Positions 36,117-44,870 of a DNA stretch of 64,000 bases are shown piece after piece. Source of the DNA: Bacteroidia bacterium. GTDB lineage: Bacteria > Bacteroidota > Bacteroidia > B-17B0 > Aurantibacillaceae. Under the pieces are notes generated by a model that saw only the letters and a program-made list of their open reading frames with translations, was not told the DNA's origin and made no database searches. Positions within the stretch are counted from its first letter, which is position 1; each line of letters starts with the position of its first letter. A program made the translations under genes and the position numbers. Where the stretch lies: NCBI GenBank assembly GCA_022841465.1, contig JALHRL010000013.1:1-64000 (forward strand). Reading direction: 5' to 3'.

Positions 36117-37448
36117 ATGAACAAATTATTACTGATAATAGGTCGCGAAATAAAAAGTAAAATCACCAATAAAACTTTTATTATCATGACTATTTTGGCA
36201 CCCATTTTAATAACAGGCTTTATGGCCTTTATTGTAAAAATGTCGCAAGCCGAAAGAACAGAACAAAAAGTTTTAGTAATAGATGAAACACATTTATTTG
36301 AAGGGAAATTAGTTGGCAACGATTTTGTTTCTATTACCTATAGCAACGAGAGGTACGAAAAAATGCTTGATAAATTTAGCGAAGAAGGTTACACTTGTTT
36401 ACTTTGGGTAACACCCACTTTTTTAGAAGGCGGTGACGGCTCGGTGAAAATATTTTTTAAAAAATCGCCGGGTTTTGCTTTTCAAACCTATGTACGCGGG
36501 CAAATGGAAAAAATTATTTACGAACAAAAACTAAAAGCAAATAACATAGACCCCACCGTTATAACCAATGCACGACAAAAAGTTAAACTGGTTTTAGAAA
36601 AAATAGACGATAAAGGAAGATCGAAAGAACAATCAAGCTTTGAGTTATTTGGTTTTTTTAGCGGAGCCTTTATGATGATTTTTATTTTGATGTATGGAAT
36701 GATGGTGTTTAGAAGTGTAATGGAAGAAAAAACAAATCGTATTGTAGAAGTAATTATTTCTTCGGTAAAACCATTTCAGTTAATGATGGGTAAAATTATT
36801 GGAGTAGCCATTTTAGGCACCATGCAATTTATTGTAATGGGCTTAACAACACTTTTACTCACCACCTTGCTTTCCGGTATATTTTTAAAAGATATTAAAA
36901 CCGAAATGAAAAAATTTGACGAACAGCAAGAATTAGTGAAAAAACAAGGTATTACGGTAGATTTTGCAGCGCTTGAAAAGTTTGATGGGAAACTAGAAAT
37001 GTTTGATGTGCTTAAAAAAATTGAAGGGATAGATTTTACAGAAGTGTTTATTTGTTTTTTGCTTTATTTTATTGGCGGATATTTATTTTACAGCTCTTTA
37101 TTAGCTGCCATTGGCAGTTTTGTTGATTCTGAAACCGATTCACAACAATTTATGATGCCCGTAATGTTGCCTTTAATGGCCGGTTATTTTATTTCAACTA
37201 AAACTATACTTGACCCCGACTCTACCCTTGTATTCTGGGGCTCAATGATTCCGTTTACTTCACCAATAGTAATGATGTCGAGAATAACCAGTGGTGTTCC
37301 TTTATGGGAAATTTTACTTTCAATAACTATTTTATACATTTCTTTTGTAGGAATGGTATGGATTTCTGGTAAAATTTACAGAACCGGAATTTTAATGTAC
37401 GGTAAAAAAACTACCTGGCGCGAAGTATTTAAATGGCTGAGATACTAG
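36117..37448 (+). CDS. ABC-2 type exporter permease (NatB-like)
   Basis: A 443-residue membrane protein. One N-terminal hydrophobic segment (about 20-42) is followed by a large extracytoplasmic domain (about 45-175) and five C-terminal segments including FRSVMEEKTNRIVEVIISSVKP, the motif typical of ABC-2 NatB/LinB-like permeases. A basic loop with two Lys-rich helices (about 260-295) lies between segments. It pairs with the upstream ATPase. No third subunit is visible. Confidence 0.9.
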   Translation: MNKLLLIIGREIKSKITNKTFIIMTILAPILITGFMAFIVKMSQAERTEQKVLVIDETHLFEGKLVGNDFVSITYSNERYEKMLDKFSEEGYTCLLWVTPTFLEGGDGSVKIFFKKSPGFAFQTYVRGQMEKIIYEQKLKANNIDPTVITNARQKVKLVLEKIDDKGRSKEQSSFELFGFFSGAFMMIFILMYGMMVFRSVMEEKTNRIVEVIISSVKPFQLMMGKIIGVAILGTMQFIVMGLTTLLLTTLLSGIFLKDIKTEMKKFDEQQELVKKQGITVDFAALEKFDGKLEMFDVLKKIEGIDFTEVFICFLLYFIGGYLFYSSLLAAIGSFVDSETDSQQFMMPVMLPLMAGYFISTKTILDPDSTLVFWGSMIPFTSPIVMMSRITSGVPLWEILLSITILYISFVGMVWISGKIYRTGILMYGKKTTWREVFKWLRY

Positions 37449-37544
37449 CGATGAGTGTTTAATTTTGAGTGTTGAGTTATGGATTAATTGAACAGTACTT
37501 TTATTTACATTCATAAATCTTTACTCATAAATCATAATTCATTA

Positions 37545-38966
37545 CTACTTCCCTCTTCCCTGAATAACCGTAAGCACGGTATGAATTAAAATTTTAAAAT
37601 CAAGAAGCAGGCTCATGTTTTCTATGTAAAGCAAATCAAACTTTAATCGTTCAATCATTTGTTCTACATTTTCTGCATAACCGTATTTTACCTGCCCCCA
37701 ACTGGTAATCCCCGGCCGTACTTTTTGTAAATGTTTGTAATGCGGAGCCTTTTCTACAATTTGTTTTATAAAAAAAGCCCGCTCAGGTCTTGGGCCCACA
37801 ATACTCATTTCACCAATTAACACATTAAAAAACTGAGGTATTTCATCTAACCTTACCTTTCTTAAAAACTTCCCTATTTTTGTTACGCGAGGGTCGTGCT
37901 CACTTGAAAGCTGCGGACCGGCCTTTTCCGCATCGGCGTACATGGTTCTGAACTTAATAATATTAAAAGCTTTGCCGTGTAAACCCATTCTTTCTTGCGT
38001 AAAAAAAGCGGGACCTTTAGATGTTGCTTTCACCGCAATTATTAAAATAATGTATAACCAACTAAAACAAATTAAAACCAGAATAGAAACAAACACATCA
38101 ATAAAGCGCTTCACTGCAATTTGCCAATTAGGAATAATAGAGTGCTTAATTTCTATTAATGCAGTCCCCAAAATACTCGTCATTTTTACGTGGCCGCTTA
38201 AAATATCATACATATCCGGAATAACTTTAATAATTACACCATAATCGGCCAAATCGTTAACCATTTGTTTTAGGTTTTCGTGTTCATGGCTTTCTAAGGC
38301 AATAATTACTTCTACTACTTTATTGTTTTTTATAATGTTTGCTATTTCCACATATTCACCCAAATTGGGTAATTTTTCCTTTAAAATTTCAGAATACCCG
38401 TTCTTGCCTTCTATATGTACAAACCCAATAATGTTATTACCTGAGCCTTGTTTTAAAGAATTTATTTCGTTAAAAATTTTAAGTGCATTTTCATTACTTC
38501 CAATAATAATGGTCTCAAAACCAAATTTTTTTGCATGTATTTTATGGTTGGTATAACTAGATAAACAAAAACGAACAAATGCAGTAAAGAAAAAATGAAA
38601 AACAAATAAAGTACCGTATAGTTTGTAATAGTATTTATAACTTACAACTTCATCATCTAACAATAAAACAAAAAACAAAACAGTAACACCTATTAAAGAA
38701 ACGGCCAAGGTTTGTACAAACTCATTTATTCTTGAGCGCCTTAATACATTATTATAAGTACCCATTAAATAATAGGTTAAAACCCAAACCGAAGGAATTA
38801 ATAAAATAGAAACGTAAAATTTATCATCAATAATATTTAATTGTGCAGTATCTATTTTAAGCGAATCAATGTTTAATTTACGGTAATAGTAAAAACACAA
38901 CCAAGCAATAGCAGCTGCTAAAAAATCAAATAAAATGTATAAAAATGTGCGTAGTGCTTTGTTCAT
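37545..38966 (-). CDS. exopolysaccharide polyprenyl glycosylphosphotransferase (WcaJ/WbaP family)
   Basis: A 473-residue membrane enzyme. Four N-terminal hydrophobic segments (about 5-130) are followed by a CoA-binding-like domain (about 145-260) and a C-terminal bacterial sugar transferase domain with FIDVFVSILVLICFSWLYI, KATSKGPAFFTQERMGLHGKAFNIIKFRTM and VRLDEIPQFFNVLIGEMSIVGPRPE. It would transfer a sugar-1-phosphate from a nucleotide sugar to undecaprenyl phosphate, the first step of glycan assembly. It is the last gene of a three-gene operon and could serve the 9-25 kb cluster, which has no initiating enzyme of its own. Confidence 0.93.
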   Translation of the reverse strand: MNKALRTFLYILFDFLAAAIAWLCFYYYRKLNIDSLKIDTAQLNIIDDKFYVSILLIPSVWVLTYYLMGTYNNVLRRSRINEFVQTLAVSLIGVTVLFFVLLLDDEVVSYKYYYKLYGTLFVFHFFFTAFVRFCLSSYTNHKIHAKKFGFETIIIGSNENALKIFNEINSLKQGSGNNIIGFVHIEGKNGYSEILKEKLPNLGEYVEIANIIKNNKVVEVIIALESHEHENLKQMVNDLADYGVIIKVIPDMYDILSGHVKMTSILGTALIEIKHSIIPNWQIAVKRFIDVFVSILVLICFSWLYIILIIAVKATSKGPAFFTQERMGLHGKAFNIIKFRTMYADAEKAGPQLSSEHDPRVTKIGKFLRKVRLDEIPQFFNVLIGEMSIVGPRPERAFFIKQIVEKAPHYKHLQKVRPGITSWGQVKYGYAENVEQMIERLKFDLLYIENMSLLLDFKILIHTVLTVIQGRGK

Positions 38967-39826
38967 TATAAAGAAACCAACTTAATATTATCTAAAAAAA
39001 CAAATTGATTTGGAATATCTGTGTTTCTATCAATTCTGAAAATGATTTTCTTCATAGATGTTGTATTATCTATGTTAATAGCGTTTGCTAATTGAATGTA
39101 TATTTTATTCCAGTTTTCTTTTTTGGTAACCGTTATGGCTTCAGAGGTAAAACCATTACTATACACACCAACAATAAAATCGGTATTACATTTGTAATCT
39201 ACTTCTAAATACACGTTGCCATTACTTAAGGGTAAACTGTAGGTTGCAGCACTTTCTAACTGAGCTCTAAAAGCATTTCCGCTTAATCCAAATTCAATTG
39301 ATTTGCTTCCTTCAAAAACATGCTCATTGTTGGTATGCACTTTATAGGTTGTGTCAGAAATAGATGATTTAATTAAACTAAACCCGGGTAATTCAAAATT
39401 TTCTATCCAATGAAAAACAACAGAAGATTTGTATTTAAAACTAAAATTCCGAATAATATTATCACCCGAGTTTGCAAGGGTATCTAGTTTTAATGGCTCA
39501 TAAAAAATCCAGGTATTTCTGGTTGTTCCAATACCATTATTCATTATTCCCGGAAAAATATCAATTTTGGCCTTTCCATTTTCTATCATTATTGGCATTT
39601 TAGAACCTACCGGATAAGCACCTCTAAAAAAACCATTGGTGTATAACCATAAATCGGTTATTTTATGACTTCCGTAACCTTGATTGGGCTCAGTAAGAAT
39701 TTTCACTTCTTTACACGTTATAAAAAAGGCTTCGTTAGCAGGCTTGTATTGCTTTTTACATGAAAAGAAAAAACTTAAGCTAAAAAAAAGAATGATTTTG
39801 TATAGTAACGAAACTTTAAAATTCAC
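38966..39826 (-). CDS. lipoprotein with C-terminal carbohydrate-binding-like domain
   Basis: A 286-residue protein. The leader KIILFFSLSFFFSCKKQ gives a lipobox with Cys23, so it is probably a lipoprotein. The mature part begins with a variable region and ends with a beta-sandwich-like stretch (SKSIEFGLSGNAFRAQLES, NWNKIYIQLANAI, NQFVFLDNIKLVSL) of the kind seen in carbohydrate-binding modules. The only start is GTG at 39826. It shares one base with the downstream transferase start (TAATG), which ties it to glycan assembly. No family is recognised with certainty. Confidence 0.65.
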   Translation of the reverse strand: MNFKVSLLYKIILFFSLSFFFSCKKQYKPANEAFFITCKEVKILTEPNQGYGSHKITDLWLYTNGFFRGAYPVGSKMPIMIENGKAKIDIFPGIMNNGIGTTRNTWIFYEPLKLDTLANSGDNIIRNFSFKYKSSVVFHWIENFELPGFSLIKSSISDTTYKVHTNNEHVFEGSKSIEFGLSGNAFRAQLESAATYSLPLSNGNVYLEVDYKCNTDFIVGVYSNGFTSEAITVTKKENWNKIYIQLANAINIDNTTSMKKIIFRIDRNTDIPNQFVFLDNIKLVSL

Positions 39827-39845
39827 AACAACAAAATTAATTCAA

Positions 39846-40811
39846 CTAACTTTTAATATTATTTTCAATTTCTTCGGCAATTTCAAGTGCCTTAATAGCA
39901 TCAATAGCCGAAATGATTGTCTTTTTATCGCTATTAATACTGTTGTAAAACGAAAGAAGTTCTTCCTTTATTGCGTTTGTTGGTAATATTATGGGGTGCT
40001 CAAAAATAATTTCCTTTTTTGGAGTGTATTTACCGGTATCTATAACTAAGTTTTTTGAATTTAAGGTTGCATTTTGAATTTTAACAGCCTCGGTTACTTT
40101 ATCAAGTAAGTTAATAGACACAAAACTATCTTGATTAAACACCCTGAATTTTCTAGTATTTTTAAATGCCATGCGGTTGGCGGTTAAATTAGCAACGCAA
40201 CCATTTTCAAACTCAATTCGACAATTTACAATATCGGGTGAGTGGCTCACTAACTTAGAACCAACGGCATTTACTTTTTTAATGTTATACGGAACAATAC
40301 TTAACAACAAATCTATATCGTGTAACATTAAATCCAATACCACCGAAACATCTGTTCCTCTGGGGTTGTATTGAGCTAAACGATGAACCTCTATAAATCG
40401 CGGATTATTAAAATAAGGCATTGCTGCCGTAAAGGCCGGATTAAATCGCTCTACATGCCCAACCTGCAAGCACACACTGGCTTCGTTCACCAGGTTTTGC
40501 AATAACTTTGCTTCTTTTAAAGTTGCTGTTAATGGTTTTTCAATAAAAACATGTTTGCCTGCTATAATTGCTTGCCTGGCAATATCAAAATGAGTGTTGC
40601 TTGGTGTAACAATATCAATTGCATCACTGCTTTCAATTGCTTCATATAACGAACTGAACGACTTAACGTTATAATGTTCAGCTAACTGTTTACTTAAATT
40701 CTGATCAATATCATAAACACCCACCAAACGCCAATCTGTATTCTCAAACAAAAGCTTTAAATGGATTTTACCTAAATATCCTAATCCTATGAGGGCAATT
40801 TTATTTTGCAT
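39846..40811 (-). CDS. Gfo/Idh/MocA family oxidoreductase
   Basis: A 321-residue NAD(P)-dependent enzyme. KIALIGLGYLGKIHLKLLFEN is the Rossmann dinucleotide motif, DIVTPSNTHFDIARQAIIAGKHVFIEKPLT contains the family's EKP catalytic Lys, and HVERFNPAF with DLMLHDIDLLLSI supplies the catalytic His/Asp region. Members oxidise sugars, sugar nucleotides or related polyols. Its position first in the glycan operon suggests a sugar-nucleotide dehydrogenase. A perfect -7 element is upstream, and the pcm promoter faces the other way. Confidence 0.88.
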   Translation of the reverse strand: MQNKIALIGLGYLGKIHLKLLFENTDWRLVGVYDIDQNLSKQLAEHYNVKSFSSLYEAIESSDAIDIVTPSNTHFDIARQAIIAGKHVFIEKPLTATLKEAKLLQNLVNEASVCLQVGHVERFNPAFTAAMPYFNNPRFIEVHRLAQYNPRGTDVSVVLDLMLHDIDLLLSIVPYNIKKVNAVGSKLVSHSPDIVNCRIEFENGCVANLTANRMAFKNTRKFRVFNQDSFVSINLLDKVTEAVKIQNATLNSKNLVIDTGKYTPKKEIIFEHPIILPTNAIKEELLSFYNSINSDKKTIISAIDAIKALEIAEEIENNIKS

Positions 40812-40862
40812 TTTATTTTAGCGGGTAAAGCTTTTATAAAAGGTTATATGTTAGTAAAGTTG

Positions 40863-40870
40863 CAAAGATA
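40863..40870 (-). promoter_or_regulatory. candidate -7 element of the Gfo/Idh operon
   Basis: Minus-strand TATCTTTG matches TAnnTTTG exactly. The leader to the ATG at 40811 is about 45 nt. It lies 25 nt from the oppositely facing pcm -7 element. Confidence 0.5.
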
Positions 40871-40895
40871 TTAAAATTTTAGTGCTTTTTTAACT

Positions 40896-40903
40896 TAGTT
40901 TTG
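40896..40903 (+). promoter_or_regulatory. candidate -7 element of pcm
   Basis: TAGTTTTG is an exact TAnnTTTG match. It overlaps the TTG that the ORF track uses as start (40901), which argues that translation begins later, at GTG 40925. Confidence 0.5.
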
Positions 40904-40924
40904 TGTCTAGCACCCCCAATTTTA

Positions 40925-41608
40925 GTGTTTTACAAGGTTAGCAAAGAGGATGAGTATTTGTTTCAAGGCAAACGTAGGCGTTTGGTTGAACAATTGAAGG
41001 CAAAAGGCATAAAGGACGAAAAAGTTCTAAATGCCATTGGAAAAATTCCGCGTCATTTATTTTTTGATACCTCTACAGCAAAACCTGCATTACTCGATCA
41101 TGCCTATAGCGATAAAGCTTTACCAATTGGAGCCGGACAAACCATTTCTCACCCTTATACGGTAGCATTTCAAACAGAAAAATTAGAATTATTACCCGGC
41201 GAAAAAGTATTAGAAATTGGCACCGGATGCGGTTACCAAACAGCTGTTTTAATTGAAATGGGAGCTAAAGTTTATTCTATTGAACGTCAGAAATCACTTC
41301 ACGATAAAACAAAACTTTTTTTACCCTATTTAGGATATAAAACTCTTAAATTGGTGTATGGCGATGGCTATAAAGGCTTGCCCAGCTTTGCCCCTTTTGA
41401 TAAAATTATTGTAACCGCAGGCGCACCCTACATACCTAACGACTTGTTAATTCAATTAAAAGTGGGTGGAATAATTGTAATACCAATTGGTGAAGGCGAA
41501 CAGCAAGAAATGAACATTTTAAAGAAAACCAGCGCTACCTCGTTTGAAAAACAAGTTGTTGGATTGTTTAAATTTGTACCTTTATTACAAAATCGCAGTA
41601 CCACTTAA
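40925..41608 (+). CDS. pcm: protein-L-isoaspartate O-methyltransferase
   Basis: Residues after the start read DEYLFQGKRRRLVEQLKAKGI, then the PIMT motifs AYSDKALPIGAGQTISHPYTVAFQTEKL, VLEIGTGCGYQTAVL and GGIIVIPIGEG. The protein repairs isoaspartyl residues using SAM in the cytoplasm. The track starts at TTG 40901, which lies within a -7 element; GTG 40925 gives 227 residues and fits the family N-terminus. There is no ATG near. No surE gene is adjacent. It is probably monocistronic. Confidence 0.92.
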   Translation: MFYKVSKEDEYLFQGKRRRLVEQLKAKGIKDEKVLNAIGKIPRHLFFDTSTAKPALLDHAYSDKALPIGAGQTISHPYTVAFQTEKLELLPGEKVLEIGTGCGYQTAVLIEMGAKVYSIERQKSLHDKTKLFLPYLGYKTLKLVYGDGYKGLPSFAPFDKIIVTAGAPYIPNDLLIQLKVGGIIVIPIGEGEQQEMNILKKTSATSFEKQVVGLFKFVPLLQNRSTT

Positions 41609-41697
41609 CAAAGCACTGTTAATTACTTCAATTAAACTTAACAAATCTTTGTAATTAAGCATATTACCTTAGACACATAATTTAAAAACTAACAATT

Positions 41698-42642
41698 ATG
41701 AGAAAATCACTTACATTATTAGCGCTTACATTTAGCATTACTGGTGCTATGGCACAAGAGCCTGCTAAAGAAGGTTCGGGAGAATTAAAATCTAAAAAAG
41801 GAGAAGCAATTTTACCGGAAGCGGGAGATTGGGCTATTGGTATTGATGCAACACCCTTTTTAAACTATGCAGGAAATTTCTTTGGAAAAACAGCTAACAA
41901 CAATGCTCCAACCTTTAATTTCTTGCAATCGGCTCAAACCATTACAGGAAAATACTTCAAAGATGAGAAAACTGCTTACAGAGGTTCATTAAGAATTGGT
42001 AAAGGTAGTCAAACCAACAGAAATATGGTTGCTGACAGAACTTTAGCTCCTGGTTCTCAAACTGTATTCCCTAACCCTGTTGCAATGAAAGAAAATGAAT
42101 GGAAACATTCATCAACTGACATTGGTTTAGCTGGTGGTTTAGAAATGCGTAAAGGAAAAACTCGTTTACAAGGTTATTATGGTGGCGAATTAGGGATTTA
42201 CTTCTCTAGTTCTAAAGATAAGTTTACTTATGGAAATGCATTAACTCCTGCTTCTGCAGCCATTCCTGTTGATGTTAACGCAGCAGACGCTTTTGCAGGT
42301 GCAAACAACTATGATCCAGCTCCTCCAATTCAATTAGGTGGTCCTGGACGTGTAACTGAGCGTAAAAATGGTTCTATGCTTTCATTTGGTATCCGTGGAT
42401 TTATTGGTGCGGAATATTTTGTATTACCAAAAATGAGTATTGGTGGTGAATTTGGTTGGGGTATTGGTTTAACTACTATGGGTAAATCAGAAACAACTTA
42501 TGAATCAGTAGGTGGAACAACTCCTGCTCCTGGAACTACTACAATTGAAGGTTCTAAACAAGGTAGCTTTGCTTTAGATACTGATAACAACAATTCAGTT
42601 TGGGGCCCTACAGGTTCATTACGTTTAAACTTCCATTTCTAG
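41698..42642 (+). CDS. outer membrane beta-barrel-like protein, probably highly expressed
   Basis: A 314-residue protein with a signal peptide (RKSLTLLALTFSITGAMAQ) and a mature part made of alternating strand-like segments, ending in LRLNFHF with a C-terminal aromatic residue as expected for BamA-dependent outer membrane proteins. GGT, GCT, CGT and CCT codons are used more than in neighbours, as in strongly expressed genes, and a strong terminator follows. No specific family is recognised; TonB box and plug are absent. The ATG at 41698 follows an A-rich leader. Confidence 0.75.
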   Translation: MRKSLTLLALTFSITGAMAQEPAKEGSGELKSKKGEAILPEAGDWAIGIDATPFLNYAGNFFGKTANNNAPTFNFLQSAQTITGKYFKDEKTAYRGSLRIGKGSQTNRNMVADRTLAPGSQTVFPNPVAMKENEWKHSSTDIGLAGGLEMRKGKTRLQGYYGGELGIYFSSSKDKFTYGNALTPASAAIPVDVNAADAFAGANNYDPAPPIQLGGPGRVTERKNGSMLSFGIRGFIGAEYFVLPKMSIGGEFGWGIGLTTMGKSETTYESVGGTTPAPGTTTIEGSKQGSFALDTDNNNSVWGPTGSLRLNFHF

Positions 42643-42663
42643 TCTTATAATTATTTAAATATT

Positions 42664-42691
42664 AAAGCCGTTCCTATGGAACGGCTTTTTT
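42664..42691 (+). terminator. Rho-independent terminator after the outer membrane protein gene
   Basis: AAAGCCGTTCC-TAT-GGAACGGCTTT, an 11-bp perfect stem with a 3-nt loop, followed by T residues. Confidence 0.92.
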
Positions 42692-42824
42692 GTTTATAAG
42701 ATGTTTACAATAGAGAATTAGCATTGTTATAATGCTTAAAAAACCGCTGTTTTTAACGTTTATTGTTTAGGTTTCAGGCAACAAATAAGCCAAATTTGTG
42801 TTATACAGATAAACAAGTACTCAC

Positions 42825-42974
42825 ATGAAAGCAATAGTAAAAAGATCGGAAAAAAAGGGAACCACTTACTTGGTTAAACTTAAAATAGATGCTAAAACAA
42901 CCATTTTAGTTAGAACACCTGAAAGCTTAAAAAGATGGAAGGCAAAATACCCAAATGCAATTGAATTAATTTAA
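42825..42974 (+). CDS. 49-residue basic protein, absent from the ORF track
   Basis: ATG at 42825 opens a 49-codon frame ending TAA at 42974: MKAIVKRSEKKGTTYLVKLK continuing to TPESLKRWKAKYPNAIELI. It looks real because the composition is protein-like (two strands and an amphipathic C-terminal helix with a Trp), it has a near match to the -7 element (CAAATTTG at 42791-42798) at a fitting distance, and it fills the only gap over 300 nt. It follows the terminator of the outer membrane protein gene and overlaps the 3' end of lhgO by 4 nt. No family is recognised. Confidence 0.6.
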   Translation: MKAIVKRSEKKGTTYLVKLKIDAKTTILVRTPESLKRWKAKYPNAIELI

Positions 42975-44191
42975 TTTTTTAAATTAAAAAACTCCGTTGC
43001 TATTTGTGCAATTTCATTACCATAAGCTAAACTTGCTGTAGCAGCCGGACTAGGACTGTTAATCACATGCATTGCGTTTCCGTTTTTCTCAATTTTAAAA
43101 TCATCTAACATTTCACCATCGGGGCCTAAGGCCATTGCTCTAATACCACATCGTGCAGGCTCAATATCATCCATTTCTAAAGTGGGAATTAGTTTTTGTA
43201 AACGGTGTAAAAAATAAGTTTTACTAAAAGCCCCACGGTATTCATCTAAACCAAATTTCCAGTGTTTTGCAAAAAATTTCCAAGTGCCTTTAAACCCAAA
43301 AGCTTCGGCTGTATCTTTTAAGCTAAAGGCTGTTTTGGTGTATCCTTCTCTGTCAAAAACAAAAACGGCATTTGGTCCGCATTCTGTTCCACCTTTTATC
43401 ATGCGTGTAAAATGTACTCCTAAAAAAGGAAATTTAGGATTTGGTACCGGGTAAATTAAATTCTTTACTTTACTTAAGCCTTTTGCTGTTAAATCATAAT
43501 AATCTCCTCTAAATCCAACAATGGCAGCATCACTCTTTTGTCCTTCTTTTTTAGCCATTCTATCGGCTTGTAAACCCGATGTTGTAATTACATAATTTGC
43601 AACAAAGGTTCCTTGCTTTGTAATAACTGTTGTTTCTTTTTCACTTTTTATAAAATCAATAACTTCTTGCGATGTTAATACTTTGCTTCCGTTATTTTTT
43701 GCTTCTATAAGTTCAGCATATTTTCTGGCTACATCTCCATAATCTATAATACCTGTGCAACCCACCCAAATTCCCGAAATTCCCTCGCAATAGGGTTCTA
43801 TTTCTTTAATTTTTTTTGAATCTATAATTTCAATGTTTTCTACTCCATTTGCAATTCCATTATTGTAAACTTTTTGCATGTGAGCCAACTCACTTTTATC
43901 GGTAGCAACAATAATTTTTCCGCAAATATCGTGTTGTATTTTATAATCCTTTGCAAACTGCACCAACTCTCTTCTTCCGGCAACACAATTTATGGCTTTG
44001 TAAGAGCCCGGCTTGTAATAAATACCGCTATGAATAACGCCGCTGTTATGTGATGTTTGATGTGCCGCTACTTCCTTTTCCTTTTCAAGTACCAGAATTT
44101 TTTTATTGGGATGCATGGTAGTTAATTTATAGGCAGTTGCTAATCCTACAATTCCACCACCTACAATTATTACATCAAATTTTTCGTTCAT
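42971..44191 (-). CDS. lhgO: L-2-hydroxyglutarate oxidase
   Basis: A 406-residue FAD protein of the DAO superfamily. DVIIVGGGIVGLATAYKL is the FAD motif, HNSGVIHSGIYYKPGSYKA and the C-terminal PARCGIRAMALGPDG are typical of LhgO. It oxidises L-2-hydroxyglutarate to 2-oxoglutarate and passes electrons to the membrane quinone pool, protecting against a side product of 2-oxoglutarate reduction. Length is normal. It is divergent from the FAH-family gene, from which it is separated by 68 nt. Confidence 0.92.
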   Translation of the reverse strand: MNEKFDVIIVGGGIVGLATAYKLTTMHPNKKILVLEKEKEVAAHQTSHNSGVIHSGIYYKPGSYKAINCVAGRRELVQFAKDYKIQHDICGKIIVATDKSELAHMQKVYNNGIANGVENIEIIDSKKIKEIEPYCEGISGIWVGCTGIIDYGDVARKYAELIEAKNNGSKVLTSQEVIDFIKSEKETTVITKQGTFVANYVITTSGLQADRMAKKEGQKSDAAIVGFRGDYYDLTAKGLSKVKNLIYPVPNPKFPFLGVHFTRMIKGGTECGPNAVFVFDREGYTKTAFSLKDTAEAFGFKGTWKFFAKHWKFGLDEYRGAFSKTYFLHRLQKLIPTLEMDDIEPARCGIRAMALGPDGEMLDDFKIEKNGNAMHVINSPSPAATASLAYGNEIAQIATEFFNLKN

Positions 44192-44213
44192 AAATGTTAA
44201 TGGAATTAAATGC

Positions 44214-44221
44214 TAAATTTG
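44214..44221 (+). promoter_or_regulatory. candidate -7 element for the FAH-family gene and rnhA
   Basis: TAAATTTG matches TAnnTTTG exactly, about 38 nt before the ATG at 44260. Confidence 0.5.
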
Positions 44222-44259
44222 CGTAAATGTACTACATAAACCTTTAATGATAAAATAAG

Positions 44260-44865
44260 ATGAAGATTATTTGTATAGGCCGAAACTACGCAGAACACGC
44301 CAAAGAAATGAAATCGGAATTACCAAAAGAACCGGTTTTTTTTATGAAGCCCGATACCGCATTATTAAAAGAAGAAGATTTTTATTTTCCTGATTTTACA
44401 CAAGATTTGCATCACGAAATTGAGTTGGTTGTAAAAATTTGTAAAGCGGGAAAACACATTGAGGAGCAATTTGGAAATAAATATTACGATGAAATTGGCT
44501 TGGGTATTGATTTTACTGCGCGCGATATTCAGGCAAAATGCAAAGAAAAAGGTTTGCCTTGGGAAAAAGCAAAAGCCTTTGATAACAGCGCCCCTATTGG
44601 AAAATTTGTAAATAAATCAACCTTAAATTTAGGTTCCATTAATTTTGATTTAAAAATTAACAACAAGCAAGTTCAAGTTGGAAATATAAATGACATGATT
44701 TTTTCTATAGATAAAATTATTAGTTATGTTTCAAAATTTGTAAGCTTAAAAGTAGGCGATTTAATTTTTACCGGAACGCCCGAAGGTGTTGGCCCTGTTA
44801 AAGTGGGCGATAAACTGGAAGGTTTTGTAAATGGCGAATCTTTTTTAAAATTAAATATTAAATAA
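44260..44865 (+). CDS. fumarylacetoacetate hydrolase family protein
   Basis: A 201-residue FAH-domain protein. CIGRNYAEHAKEM, HHEIELVVKICKAG (metal-binding His and Glu), GIDFTARDIQ, FDNSAPIG and LIFTGTPEGVGPVKVGD are the family's conserved blocks in order. Short FAH proteins of this type act as acylpyruvases or oxaloacetate decarboxylases with Mg2+; the exact substrate is not predictable. It is 5 nt upstream of rnhA, so the two are co-transcribed. Confidence 0.9.
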   Translation: MKIICIGRNYAEHAKEMKSELPKEPVFFMKPDTALLKEEDFYFPDFTQDLHHEIELVVKICKAGKHIEEQFGNKYYDEIGLGIDFTARDIQAKCKEKGLPWEKAKAFDNSAPIGKFVNKSTLNLGSINFDLKINNKQVQVGNINDMIFSIDKIISYVSKFVSLKVGDLIFTGTPEGVGPVKVGDKLEGFVNGESFLKLNIK

Positions 44866-44870
44866 ACTCA

